35,065 nucleotides of DNA from Paramecium octaurelia. Lineage: Eukaryota > Ciliophora > Oligohymenophorea > Peniculida > Parameciidae. The notes under the pieces are model-generated. The model was not told the origin of the DNA, ran no database searches, and was given only the letters and a program-made list of their open reading frames with translations. Made by a program: the position numbers and the translations under genes. This document shows positions 11,459 to 21,930 of the stretch, piece after piece; position 1 is the stretch's first letter; every line of letters begins with the position of its first letter. The stretch is from positions 36,131-71,195 of the forward strand of contig CAJJDP010000184.1 of assembly GCA_905182995.1 (NCBI GenBank), in the 5' to 3' direction.

Positions 11459-12313
11459 ATGGATATTTTGTGTCCTAATTAAGGGCATAAAAATTAGATT
11501 GAATTTGTTTGTATGAGGGATTCTTGCCAAGAATATCGCTTTTCTTGCTTTGAATGTTTGCAAGCTGGAAATCATAAGAGCCATATAGAAGATGTTCAAA
11601 AATTTTCTTCGTTTTTGAATTTAATAAAGTAGTAATCATCCGATTACGATAATCTTATGAGTAAGCTTGAGAATTGGATTAATCATATGAATAATTAATG
11701 TGGGGAACTGAAAAAAGGGTTAGAAATGAGATACAAAGAAATAACAGAATTAGCTAAGAATTTTAGTATAAATCACTTTAATGAACTTTCTTCTTGTTTT
11801 TTCTCATTTCAAAGGAGTAAAGAGAAACTGTATTCAATGATTGCAGAGAGTGTAGGAAGTCTTTCTGAAACTATTACAAATGGTCGAAAAATTTTATGTT
11901 TAGAACCATAAATTCAATAATAAGTATTTAATAAAGAATTGAAGCCATTTAAATATGAATTAATCAATAAAATAAAAGATGAATACATATTTGCTTTTGC
12001 GTTTAATAAAGAAGCTACTCTCTTAGTGGCTGGCTACGAATCAAGCAAAATAAGAGTATTTGAGTTTGAGCAAGGATAATTACGATAATTATAGGAATTG
12101 AGCAATCATAGTAAAAGAGTTCGATGTGTATACTTTTTGTAAAAATCGCCTTCATTTATCTCTGGTAGCTATGATCGTTCGATTATTGTATGGGAGGCCT
12201 CAGAAAATAGATAGTTCTATTGTAAGTAACAACTTGAAGGTCATACTGACGATATTAATTGTTTGATAATTAATAATAATGAGGATTTGATAATATCAGG
12301 TAGTGATGACAAA
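11459..12313 (+). CDS. B-box/coiled-coil/WD40 protein, 3'-partial copy 1
   Basis: 285 codons from ATG 11459 to the N at 12314, with TAA and TAG read as Gln. The N-terminus holds a B-box-like zinc-ligand pattern: C5, H10, C18, C23, C30, C33, H39, H42. A Lys/Glu-rich, probably coiled-coil stretch follows (about 60-150), then WD40 blades from about residue 178 (AFAFNKEATLLVAG...; SGSYDRSIIVWE near 233-245; GHTDDIN...SGSDDK at the break). It is nearly identical to the complete gene at 13418-14845, so the truncation is a gap effect rather than a natural end. Likely a cytoplasmic scaffold or ubiquitin-pathway adaptor by analogy with TRIM-like proteins, but no RING is present. Confidence 0.85.
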
Positions 12314-12316
12314 NCC

Positions 12317-12535
12317 TGCGGTAATAGATTTTGTCGATAGCGGATACCTTTGAATGAGACTATGATATTTTAAGAGAAATTGCATAATATATTTAAATTA
12401 GATATTTTTGAAATAACTAAATAATAGAACTTGACTTTTACACGACAAAAGTAAAGAAAATAAATTTGGAATTCTCTAAATAAGTCTTTACCTCAGAATA
12501 ATAAAATGTATAACAATTATGCTGTTAGATTTTGA
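12317..12535 (+). CDS. 3'-terminal ORF fragment of unknown gene
   Basis: A frame open from just after the N (12314) to TGA at 12533-12535, 72 codons, basic and Gln/Asn-rich. The other two plus frames meet TGA within about 60 nt. It lies directly upstream of the spacer preceding the B-box/WD40 gene, so it may be the true 3' end of the gene next door, possibly a NACHT relative: the truncated NACHT copy at 10612 joins the same point, CTGTTAGATTTTGA. I see no WD40 or other motif in it, and an open frame this short can be chance. Confidence 0.35.
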
Positions 12536-14272
12536 AAAATATATATTAATTAAATTTCAAATTACAATATTATTTTGTGTATTTGGAGTGACACTTAAAG
12601 AAATTCTTACTGATTTGTTCAAATTGTAAAAATTTTATTGAATTTAAATACTGAATGTTGTCGGTCTTCTTTAAATGTAAATTGAATTGCTTTTTAATGT
12701 TCAAAAAGTATATTATATTCTCCAATTTAATTTATAATATAAAAATACATCAAGATTCTAAATTCTTATCATTAATGTAATTTTCTGACTTGAACAAGTG
12801 TATACCTGTAAATTAACCAAATATCAAGAATTTGCTGTTATTTTATTTATATATAATAAAATATAAATTAATTAATCGTGAAAAATTGTGTTACATATTG
12901 AAATAGAGGGTATAGATTAATTGATAATATTGAATTTTTATTGAAAAACTGAGACAAACTTATTCATTAAAAATAATTAATTTCTTTTTTTTGGAATTTT
13001 GCAAATTGAAATATATAATTCTTTAGAATAAATATATTTGTTTTTTCTCATTTACTAGATGAAGACCTCAAACAAATCATTTTTATAGAGTTGAACACAT
13101 AATTGGAAAAATCCTCATTAACTGTAATTTCATAATTTTATTGTTATCATACTTAATACTTCTTATTCCATCTTAAATAATTGGAGACATTATTGAAATG
13201 GTAATTATTGCTTACATTTGTTTTCAGTTCACAATATCATTAAAAGTAAAGTAGGAATTACAATCAGAAACTTAATTAGGATTATGTTGTTTTTAATTTA
13301 GAATTCGTTGATAATAATTCTAAATATAGTATGCAAAATATAGATTAATTTATTCCAAAAATAGAATCTGATCCTTAAATAGCAATAATCCGATTAAAAT
13401 ATTTTTATTTATAAATAATGGATATTTTGTGTCCGAATTAAGGGCATAACAATTAGATTGAATTTGTTTGTATGAGGGATTCTTGCCAAGAATATCGCTT
13501 TTCTTGCTTTGAATGTTTGCAAGCTGGAAATCATAAGAGCCATATAGAAGATGTTCAAAAATTTTCTTCGTTTTTGAATTTAATAAAGTAGTAATCATCC
13601 GATTACGATAATCTTATGAGTAAGCTTGAGAATTGGATTAATCATATGAATAATTAATGTGGGGAACTGAAAAAAGGGTTAGAAATGAGATACAAAGAAA
13701 TAACAGAATTAGCTAAGAATTTTAGTATAAATCACTTTAATGAACTTTCTTCTTGTTTTTTCTCATTTCAAAGGAGTAAAGAGAAACTGTATTCAATGAT
13801 TGCAGAGAGTGTAGGAAGTCTTTCTGAAACTATTACAAATGGTCGAAAAATTTTATGTTTAGAACCATAAATTCAATAATAAGTATTTAATAAAGAATTG
13901 AAGCCATTTAAATATGAATTAATCAATAAAATAAAAGATGAATACATATTTGCTTTTGCGTTTAATAAAGAAGCTACTCTCTTAGTGGCTGGCTACGAAT
14001 CAAGCAAAATAAGAGTATTTGAGTTTGAGCAAGGATAATTACGATAATTATAGGAATTGAGCAATCATAGTAAAAGAGTTCGATGTGTATACTTTTTGTA
14101 AAAATCGCCTTCATTTATCTCTGGTAGCTATGATCGTTCGATTATTGTATGGGAGGCCTCAGAAAATAGATAGTTCTATTGTAAGTAACAACTTGAAGGT
14201 CATACTGACGATATTAATTGTTTGATAATTAATAATAATGAGGATTTGATAATATCAGGTAGTGATGACAAA
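12522..14272. repeat. direct repeat R2, copy b
   Basis: Second copy of the 10612-12313 segment, continuing past the position where copy a is cut by the gap. It contains about 49 extra nt near 12660-12710. Confidence 0.92.
12536..13417. other. Upstream region of the B-box/WD40 gene, copy 2
   Basis: About 880 nt, AT-rich, no convincing coding frame on either strand. It matches 10614-11458 closely. Confidence 0.6.
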
Positions 14273-14845
14273 ACCATTAGACTATGGAGTAAAAATGTGT
14301 AGTGGCATTGTTCATAGACATTAACATATCATAATGGGAGTGTATTCTGTATCAGCATGAATGAAACTTAAAATTAATTCATTTCTTGTGCTGCAGACAA
14401 TCTGATTGTTGTAAGTCAAAAAGATGTAAATAGTTCTTTCTGGAATATTCTTTAAACTATTAAAGTAGAATGGGGTTTAAGATTATGCTTTATTAGCAAT
14501 ACTTAATTTACATATCAACCTTATAATAAAAAGCAGATGATAATTTATGAACAAAGTAAATTCAGCGAATAATTTGTTAAGCAAAAGGAAATTGCTGTAA
14601 AGTCTGGAAATGATTGCTTTTGGTATTTTCCTTAAAAATATATTAAATCGAAATAACTGTTACTCAACAAAAATGGAAGTAGTTTAAATTTAATTAAAAT
14701 TAAAGAGAATGGAGAATTTATTTAAGAATAAATTATCGATTTTGATGATAATTACATTCATGGAGCAATTTCAGATGATGGAGAGTATTTAATCACTTGG
14801 GATTGTAAAACCGAAGAAATTCAAGTTAGGCAATACAGCGAATGA
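13418..14845 (+). CDS. B-box/coiled-coil/WD40 protein, complete copy 2
   Basis: A complete intronless frame of 475 residues, ATG 13418 to TGA 14843-14845. The N-terminal 42 residues carry C5, H10, C18, C23, C30, C33, H39 and H42, the ligand spacing of a B-box-type zinc finger. Residues about 60-150 are charged and helical. The C-terminal 300 residues are WD40 repeats: SGSYDRSIIVWE, GHTDDIN...SGSDDKTIRLW, YHNGSV...SCAADN, and a final DDGESLITWD. WD40 propellers bind proteins or modified peptides. There is no RING or catalytic domain, so it is probably an adaptor. The 484-aa gene at 32913 is a diverged paralogue with the same layout and the same C-terminal DDGEYLITWD signature. Confidence 0.9.
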
Positions 14846-14950
14846 TGGTCAGCCATTCTGATATCATTCCGATATCTATAAATATTAATTATGTTATTGG
14901 ATATGGACAATCTAGTAATAGAAATTAATATTTGATATCATTGATATTCA

Positions 14951-15862
14951 ATGAATCTATTAGACATCTTATTTTCAGAAATATACTATGAATATAAGAG
15001 CTATATGATTATCAAAAAAAATAATTTCTTCTCTTCTCTTCTCTTCTCTTCTCTTTCTCTTTCTCTCCTACCTTGCTTGATCCATAATATATGCTTTAGA
15101 TCTTCTGATCCCTTTGATTCGAACTCTGCCTTCTTTGTATTCATGTTACTTAGAAGGAACGCAGACTATTTTCAAATTTCCATTTAAATTCATAGATAAT
15201 TATGTACTTCAAATGATTGCATTGAGAATCAAAAATAAAATGAAAAGATTTACAATTGTAAACAATCATTATCTTAATTCTAAAAATGCCGAATAGGATT
15301 TGAATACTACTTTTATTCCTATCTTCAATGAAACTTTTAGATTATAAGAATATTCATTTCTTAATTTCATCTTTGTATATGGGATAGAATTAATGTTGTA
15401 TTATATTTTTAAGGCAAATTAACTGCTAAAAATAATAGTTTTGTCATTTTGTTTCAAGCCACTTAAGGAATTGTTTCAAACACATTTAATTCTAGAATTG
15501 GGACATTACTGTTGCTAACTAGAATTGTTTGGGTGTTTGTGTTGCTGTGGCTGTGGTGTCATTATTTATGAATAAGAAAGTGAAATCAAGTGTTGCATTT
15601 GAAGGAGAGTTAAGTCTCAAAGGATCTATTTTTAGACAATGCAATCTGAGAGATAGCATCATTTAGACAGCAGAATCTGGAGTTGAGAGGTAATAGCATA
15701 ATTTAATTGAGTAGCATCATTATTCCATCTTAGAATGTGGGGGACATTTACAACTTAGAACCTTCTATTAAATAGGGAATTAGATTAGTCGATCACATTG
15801 AGGAGGTTTTTCAATTGGCATTTGAAGATGGATTTACTTACTAACACTACCCTAATTTATGA
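14951..15862 (+). CDS. Probable multi-exon protein with C2-like segment
   Basis: Inferred from splicing. A frame from ATG 14951 ends near SSDPFDSNSAFF; removing 15137-15164 (28 nt) continues it in frame into NTTFIPIFNETFRLQ, which resembles the N-P-x-W-N-E-x-F core of C2 domains, with DPF upstream as in the C2 calcium loop. Removing 15395-15413 (19 nt) leads into a hydrophobic stretch VCVAVAVVSLF (possible membrane segment). Removing 15690-15714 (25 nt) gives the acidic C-terminus ending at TGA 15860-15862. The start is uncertain because the microsatellite would be translated; a later ATG such as 15568 is an alternative for a shorter product of about 90 residues. The exon structure is my reconstruction, and a decayed gene is equally possible. 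Confidence 0.4.
15026..15066. repeat. (TTCTC)n / (TTTCTC)n microsatellite
   Basis: About five perfect TTCTC pentamers followed by TTTCTC hexamers make a pyrimidine-rich strand of about 40 nt. The plus strand here is almost pure C/T, which is unusual in this window. Confidence 0.85.
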
Positions 15863-15915
15863 AGTATATATATATATATTAATAAATAAAAATCTTAATT
15901 TGAATATAGGATACA

Positions 15916-17437
15916 TCACACAAAAACATCTCCTTAATAGACGGCTAATTCTAGATTTATTGTCATTTTTGAGCATTTTTATGAGGCATTTTGAATTGTG
16001 TCCTTAATTTTCATAAACTATTTTTTTAAATCGTGTATAGGTGTGGTAAGTATTTCTACATTTAGTTTTTCAATTTGATTAAACAGTTTCATCAATGAGA
16101 TAGCCAATTATTCACAGGCATGTTCAAAGAGCTTCTGATAATGATCTAACAACTAGGATGAGTATTGGTTATTATGAGAAATATAGTAGCACAAACAATA
16201 AGACCTGCACAGTAATAATATCACGTATACCATTTTAATGTGACTCTAGATTAGATTAGTTCTGCCATGACTTCTTCCAAGAATTTAGTGTCATTCATAT
16301 CGAAGCCTAAATACATAAATATTTTGTCAATGTATTCATCTCTAATTTTTTTCAATGACTCCTGGGCTTTTTATCCTGCAGCTTCTGAAATTAGATATCT
16401 TTTCTAATAGAAATTACATCTTTCGATTGAATCTTTCTCTTACTTTGTATTGTCTGTGGGTGGTACATACTAGTTGCACTTATAATGATCTTTGTGATAT
16501 GGTTTCCAAGGCTAAGAACAAACATAACAAAAAGCATTTCCGCATCCTCCTGGAGGTTTACAAGACATGTAATTGCACCCAAAAGATCTTTCAACATCTT
16601 TTTTGCAAAAAGGACATTATTTTGTATTCAGTCTAATCCACTCAAAATTGGCTTAGTCTTTTTAGAGTTCTGAAAGCCATTTTTTGACTAAATCACAAGG
16701 ACATGGGGGATGTAGTTCCTCTTTACAATAGAAACAGAACTTCGTTTAACAGAGGCAAGTCACTTCTCTTGCTGATGTGAATTTAGGTTTTATAATTTTG
16801 TTGCAATTAACAGCAGGACAGTATGCCATATATCTTGAGCATTCTACAAATTTCGACAGAGTAGATCTTCTAATTCCATTTTATTTGAGAATTTTCTAAT
16901 CATTGAGAAAGGTAGTCTGTAATTACACCCATAAAATAAACACCTAACAAAGAGGAACTTATCTTTTTATACTCTCTGCACTATAGTCTGTTTTATGCAA
17001 GATTCACAAAACATATGCTTACATCCCAATAGAATTAATTAATCTTCGCATAAACAAACTGAGCAACTTCCCTTAAGGCCATTATAAATAACTTGTTAGT
17101 GATCGTTAATAACTCCATTAGTTTTGAATTCAGCCAACTAAGTAGAGTCATATTTGTGAAAGATTTCATCTTTATTCCAATTGTAGTACATGAGCAACTT
17201 CATAATAAGGATCAATTACCTCGAAAGTGTTGTCTTCATCGAAGTAAAGAATCTCTGAGAGTTCTTGCACTTCATTCATTATCGTTTTCATGACATCCTT
17301 CATCTCCAAGATCTCCACCATACTAGAATTATTAGACAAGGTTTATACTCTTCTTTTGAGTTTTCTTATTAAGAACTTACTTCGTTGATTTCGCCTGAAT
17401 CATTCTAATAGTTATATATGTCCTCATCTTCAATCAT
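15916..17437 (-). CDS. Ariadne-like RBR E3 ubiquitin ligase, copy 1 (one apparent frameshift)
   Basis: RBR ligases pass ubiquitin from an E2 to a catalytic Cys in RING2 and then to substrate. On the minus strand the gene starts at ATG 17437 and ends at TGA 15916-15918. Introns are inferred at 17323-17348 (26 nt), 17198-17219 (22 nt, ending AAG) and 16205-16230 (26 nt, ending CAG). Order: acidic N-terminus; an Ariadne-type UBA-like stretch LLMYYNWNKDEIF; RING1 (CSVC...GCKHMFCESC...RCLFYGC); IBR (YCPAVNC...CLC...FCFYC...HPPCPC); RING2 (CPFCKKDVERSFGCNYMSC...GCGNAFCYVC) with the candidate catalytic Cys in GCNYMSC; then a helical Ariadne-like C-terminus. Between RING1 and IBR the frame shifts by one base at an A-run (16848-16850): one more A would give N-F-V-E-C. 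It is either a sequencing or homopolymer error or a true lesion; the second copy has the same sequence. Confidence 0.85.
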
Positions 17438-18104
17438 TTTATATTTATTTATTATAAAGGACACAATATGAATGACTATATGGATTACATCAAGGGAATT
17501 AAGACCTACATCGATGATTCTGCAAACAAGATACAAGACAAAGTGGCTGAGATCGTGAGGATAGACGACATCAAGGATTTGAACAAAATGCAAACAAAAA
17601 AATATCGACATCGCAATAATAATAAGTAACCTTCGCTTGTAACTTCAGGGGAGGTGTCACAGGCTGAGATTGAGTTACAAAAATTATAGCAGCAAAATCA
17701 TCAACTCCATGAGAAAATGAAGGAGTTAGAGGAACAGAGAACCAATCTCAGATTCCAACTTGGAAAATATCGATAATTGATTGCTGATAAACGGAAGTTG
17801 TTAAACAAAGAATGCAGAGACGGATTCTAATTGCTCACCTAAACTAGGAGACCCAGGATCATGAGTGAGAAGAAGAGCAAGTCTCCTCAACTCTTCCTCA
17901 CTTCCACTTCCACCATGTCTTAAAAAAAACTGACCCAAGTGCACATTCTACTTAGGGATGTGATGAAGGTCGAAAGACAACCTCCCATTATAAGGAGCAA
18001 CAGGAGATACACTTTTGATTAATTTATGCAATTAAACAAAACAGAATATTTTAGCTACATACACAATCATTTACCAAAAATCAAAGAATACTTTCTTGAA
18101 TTCT
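16103..18104. repeat. direct repeat R3, copy a
   Basis: Matched by 18185-20183 at a 2,082-nt offset. The RBR part looks identical; the coiled-coil gene part carries substitutions plus a 6-nt insertion and a 9-nt deletion, both in frame. Homology ends in GAATTCT (18098-18104), after which copy a has a unique 79-nt tail up to the N. Confidence 0.92.
17438..17467. promoter_or_regulatory. 30-nt divergent intergenic region, copy 1
   Basis: Only 30 nt separate the two start codons, RBR ligase at 17437 (minus) and coiled-coil protein at 17468 (plus). The stretch is A/T-rich and contains TTATTATAAAGG. Any core promoter must sit here or within the opposing coding regions. It is repeated at 19520-19549. 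Confidence 0.6.
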
Positions 18105-18139
18105 CATTCAAAAGAACAAAGCAATTCAAAACTCTGTGA
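17468..18139 (+). CDS. Coiled-coil protein, copy 1
   Basis: An intronless frame of 223 residues, ATG 17468 to TGA 18137-18139, with TAA/TAG as Gln. Residues about 75-125 form a strongly charged heptad-like stretch (IELQKLQQQNHQLHEKMKELEEQR), predicted coiled coil; the middle is basic and Ser-rich. No family is recognised. It is divergently paired with the RBR gene. Its last 12 residues (after EFS) differ from those of the other two copies because the sequence diverges at a GAATTC; this tail may be the native C-terminus or may come from the contig end. Confidence 0.75.
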
Positions 18140-18184
18140 TTTTGTATCAATTTACTAACTAATTTTAAAATTATTTCATTACAN
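18140..18184. other. Contig end before the N at 18184
   Basis: A short AT-rich tail unique to this copy, ending at the single N. I see no feature. Confidence 0.6.
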
Positions 18185-19519
18185 GCCAATTATTCACAGG
18201 CATGTTCAAAGAGCTTCTGATAATGATCTAACAACTAGGATGAGTATTGGTTATTATGAGAAATATAGTAGCACAAACAATAAGACCTGCACAGTAATAA
18301 TATCACGTATACCATTTTAATGTGACTCTAGATTAGATTAGTTCTGCCATGACTTCTTCCAAGAATTTAGTGTCATTCATATCGAAGCCTAAATACATAA
18401 ATATTTTGTCAATGTATTCATCTCTAATTTTTTTCAATGACTCCTGGGCTTTTTATCCTGCAGCTTCTGAAATTAGATATCTTTTCTAATAGAAATTACA
18501 TCTTTCGATTGAATCTTTCTCTTACTTTGTATTGTCTGTGGGTGGTACATACTAGTTGCACTTATAATGATCTTTGTGATATGGTTTCCAAGGCTAAGAA
18601 CAAACATAACAAAAAGCATTTCCGCATCCTCCTGGAGGTTTACAAGACATGTAATTGCACCCAAAAGATCTTTCAACATCTTTTTTGCAAAAAGGACATT
18701 ATTTTGTATTCAGTCTAATCCACTCAAAATTGGCTTAGTCTTTTTAGAGTTCTGAAAGCCATTTTTTGACTAAATCACAAGGACATGGGGGATGTAGTTC
18801 CTCTTTACAATAGAAACAGAACTTCGTTTAACAGAGGCAAGTCACTTCTCTTGCTGATGTGAATTTAGGTTTTATAATTTTGTTGCAATTAACAGCAGGA
18901 CAGTATGCCATATATCTTGAGCATTCTACAAATTTCGACAGAGTAGATCTTCTAATTCCATTTTATTTGAGAATTTTCTAATCATTGAGAAAGGTAGTCT
19001 GTAATTACACCCATAAAATAAACACCTAACAAAGAGGAACTTATCTTTTTATACTCTCTGCACTATAGTCTGTTTTATGCAAGATTCACAAAACATATGC
19101 TTACATCCCAATAGAATTAATTAATCTTCGCATAAACAAACTGAGCAACTTCCCTTAAGGCCATTATAAATAACTTGTTAGTGATCGTTAATAACTCCAT
19201 TAGTTTTGAATTCAGCCAACTAAGTAGAGTCATATTTGTGAAAGATTTCATCTTTATTCCAATTGTAGTACATGAGCAACTTCATAATAAGGATCAATTA
19301 CCTCGAAAGTGTTGTCTTCATCGAAGTAAAGAATCTCTGAGAGTTCTTGCACTTCATTCATTATCGTTTTCATGACATCCTTCATCTCCAAGATCTCCAC
19401 CATACTAGAATTATTAGACAAGGTTTATACTCTTCTTTTGAGTTTTCTTATTAAGAACTTACTTCGTTGATTTCGCCTGAATCATTCTAATAGTTATATA
19501 TGTCCTCATCTTCAATCAT
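18185..19519 (-). CDS. Ariadne-like RBR E3 ligase, copy 2, truncated at 3' end
   Basis: The same gene as 15916-17437 but missing the C-terminal roughly 60 codons, because the contig starts at 18185. Start ATG at 19519. Introns correspond to 19405-19430, 19280-19301 and 18287-18312. RING1, IBR and RING2 are all present, as is the same one-base frameshift between RING1 and IBR (about 18930-18932). Because the truncation coincides with the N, it says nothing about the real gene end. Confidence 0.82.
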
Positions 19520-19549
19520 TTTATATTTATTTATTATAAAGGACACAAT
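19520..19549. promoter_or_regulatory. 30-nt divergent intergenic region, copy 2
   Basis: Identical in arrangement to 17438-17467: the start codons at 19519 (minus) and 19550 (plus) are separated by 30 nt. Confidence 0.55.
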
Positions 19550-20329
19550 ATGAATGACTATATGGATTACATCAAGGGAATTAAGACCTACATCGATGAT
19601 TCTGCAAACAAGATACAAGACAAAGTGGCTGAGATCGTGAGGATAGACGACATCAAGGATTTGAACAAAATGCAAACAAAAAAATATCGACATCGCAATA
19701 ATAATAATTAACCTTCGCTTGTAACTTCAGGGGAGGTGTCACAGGCTGAGATTGAGTTACAAAAATTATAGCAGCAAAATCATCAACTCCATGAGAAAAT
19801 GAAGGAGTTAGAGGAACAGAGAACCAATCTCAAATTCCAACTTGGAAAATATCGATAATTGATTGCTGATAAACGGAAGTTGTTAAACAAAGAATGCAGA
19901 GACGGATTCTAATTGCTCACCTAAACTAGGAGACCCAGGATCATGAGTGAGAAGAAGAGCAAGTCTCCTCAACTCTTCCTCACTTCCACTTCCACTTCCA
20001 CCATGTCTTAAAAGAAACTGACCCAAGTGCACATTCTACTTATGGATGTGATGAAGGTCGAAAGACAACCTCCCATTATAAGGAGAACCTCTTTTGATTA
20101 ATTTATGCAATTAAATAAAACAGAATATTTTTGCTACATACACAATCATTTACCAAAAATCAAAGAATACTTTCTTGAATTCTTGATATATTGTGATTGT
20201 GTCCAAATAGATATTTTTTTTATGGATTTTTTGTATTTTTTCATCAATGACTATCTTCTGATATCTATTGCTGAATAATTGTACTAAATGTAGTTCATCT
20301 ATTAATCGAGACGCTCGAGTTTAATATGA
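19550..20329 (+). CDS. Coiled-coil protein, copy 2, altered C-terminus
   Basis: A frame of 259 residues, ATG 19550 to TGA 20327-20329. It matches copy 1 through the coiled coil, with two extra Thr/Ser codons in the TS repeat and three codons lost in a basic segment. After EFL (20180) it continues with a different, hydrophobic, Phe/Tyr-rich tail. The third copy at 27431 has a similar tail but is shifted in frame and stops earlier, so this tail does not look conserved as protein. Confidence 0.7.
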
Positions 20330-21930
20330 AATCTGCACTCCTAAAAAATACACATTAAACTAATGTATTCATGGGAGTTAATAGTAGGTGCTCAATTTAC
20401 AACTCCACAAAATAGTTTATTATTAACATACTTTTTCTTAACTGTCAAATTGTTTTAATGTCAATTCATTTTAGATTAGAAGACTTTACAACTGCATGTC
20501 TTTACTAAAATTTGTAATATTAACTGCAATTTATATGTAATTGATGGATAATAGATTGTTTTTTTTGATCTAACAATTATTTACAAACTTTTATTAATAA
20601 TTATACAATTTATAACAAGAGCAGATATGTTGTATTATTCAAAAGCAAGTTAATCGTTGATGTTCTGTGTGTAACTTGCTTGTTTTTTTTATTTATTTAA
20701 TGTGCTAGAAATGTGAAAGAATTTTTATCTTATTTTAATGTTTATCTTATTTTAAAGACCAATTATTAAGGTTCTTTATTAAGTAATTCAAATGTAAATT
20801 TATAGAGCTAAAATATTTTCTCTAATTTTTCTTCCTAAAGATAATTTAAATTCTCTTATCACAACTAATTTATTGTACCATTAAAATTAATTCCATGCAT
20901 ATGTTTAGACTTTTCAAATACAACTCTGATTTCCATCTCAGTTAGATCAGCCTCTACGTTTATGTTAGCAAGAAGGATTTAAATATAAATCAGTCTTGGT
21001 AAATTGTCTGAAAAAAATATAGTTATAATATAATGAAATTAAAAATTTAATTATAAATATGCTATTAAATTCTTGATCTGGTGAATGAGAGTAATATTGT
21101 TTTAACTTAGATTTTGAAAACACCTTATATTTAATTTGAGTCGTTATATAGTATTTTATTTAGTTTGAATACAAAAGTGTACATGGTAAATTTAAATATT
21201 TCAATTTAAAAGAAAATGTCTAAAATAGCTTAAGAAGAATTTGTGCAACTAACTATCTGATAATTATATTTAACATGATTTACATATAATTTATCACTTT
21301 AATAGTATGTTTGTTAAATTAAAAAAAATTCATATAGTTTAACATAATTAAAAACAAATGGAGAACAATATTTTTAATTAATTAATACTAGATAGTATTC
21401 AATGAGAAAATAATAATAATTGGGTTTGAAAAGTAAAGAGAGAGCAATATCAAATAATTCTGAAAGACTTCTTTAGATGATAGAAGTTGTATTTTAGAAA
21501 AAAAATGAAACTAAAAGTTGAATAGCATCATATTATAGGTTAACAAAGATTTTCAAAATATAATTCATTAAAGTTAAATTATGTCCTTTTAAAACATCCA
21601 TTTTAAGTATGCTAGAAATGTATCATATATAGTTATTATAAATACAAAATTTAACTTCAATTATCTATATAAATATCAAAATTGACGTTATAGCTTAGCT
21701 ATTAATAATTTGGATTTGGTTCGCATGTTATGGTAAATGAAAAAGTTGGACTTTTAACAAAAGTATCGTTTCAAATATATTATTATATTTGTATGTATCA
21801 AATTATGCTGCTCTAATCAAACAGTAATTCGTTAAATCATCACTTTTTAGGTTGTTTTTGGTATTTTCAAAGAGAGAAATTTCAACAATTTCATTCATAG
21901 AAGGAGATGTTTCTCTAATTATGGAACTGA
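20330..21930. other. AT-rich noncoding region, unit a
   Basis: About 1.6 kb with no frame that looks coding on either strand. It contains the hairpin candidate at 20611-20690. The same sequence is repeated, with small indels and substitutions, at 28088-29757. Confidence 0.6.
20611..20690 (+). ncRNA. Candidate two-hairpin RNA with T-run, copy a
   Basis: Hairpin 1 pairs TATAAC (20611-20616) with GTTGTA (20629-20634), including one G-U pair. Hairpin 2 pairs AAGCAAGTTA (20643-20652) with TAACTTGCTT (20672-20681) perfectly across a 19-nt loop. A run of eight T (20683-20690) follows, as in RNA polymerase III termination. In the second copy (28439) the stems are kept while the loops differ. I recognise no RNA family. 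Confidence 0.35.

Larger units (their letters stand above)
10612..12313. repeat. direct repeat R2, copy a
   Basis: Near-identical to 12522-14272 in the same orientation and ends exactly at the N at 12314. It contains the upstream region and the first 285 codons of the B-box/WD40 gene. The copies differ by a block of about 49 nt and scattered substitutions. Confidence 0.92.
18185..20183. repeat. direct repeat R3, copy b
   Basis: Second copy of 16103-18104. It starts exactly after the N at 18184 and diverges from copy a after GAATTCT (20177-20183). Confidence 0.92.

Noticed and set aside
13350..13598. Minus-strand 82-aa ORF
   Set aside because: Shadow of the B-box N-terminal region of the plus-strand gene at 13418.
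16205..16230. Premature TGA in the RBR C-terminus followed by a hydrophobic segment
   Set aside because: The TGA lies inside a 26-nt GTA...CAG intron; splicing gives an Ariadne-like helical C-terminus instead.
16355..16636. Plus-strand 93-aa standard-code ORF and its copy at 18437
   Set aside because: Antisense shadow of the IBR-RING2 part of the RBR gene, whose zinc ligands are on the minus strand.
16840..16860. Programmed ribosomal frameshifting in the RBR gene
   Set aside because: No slippery site or downstream structure was evident; a missing A in a homopolymer is simpler.
17190..17200. A second frameshift in the RBR gene near the start of the Ariadne-like motif
   Set aside because: A 22-nt intron (17198-17219) explains the frame change and yields the conserved motif.
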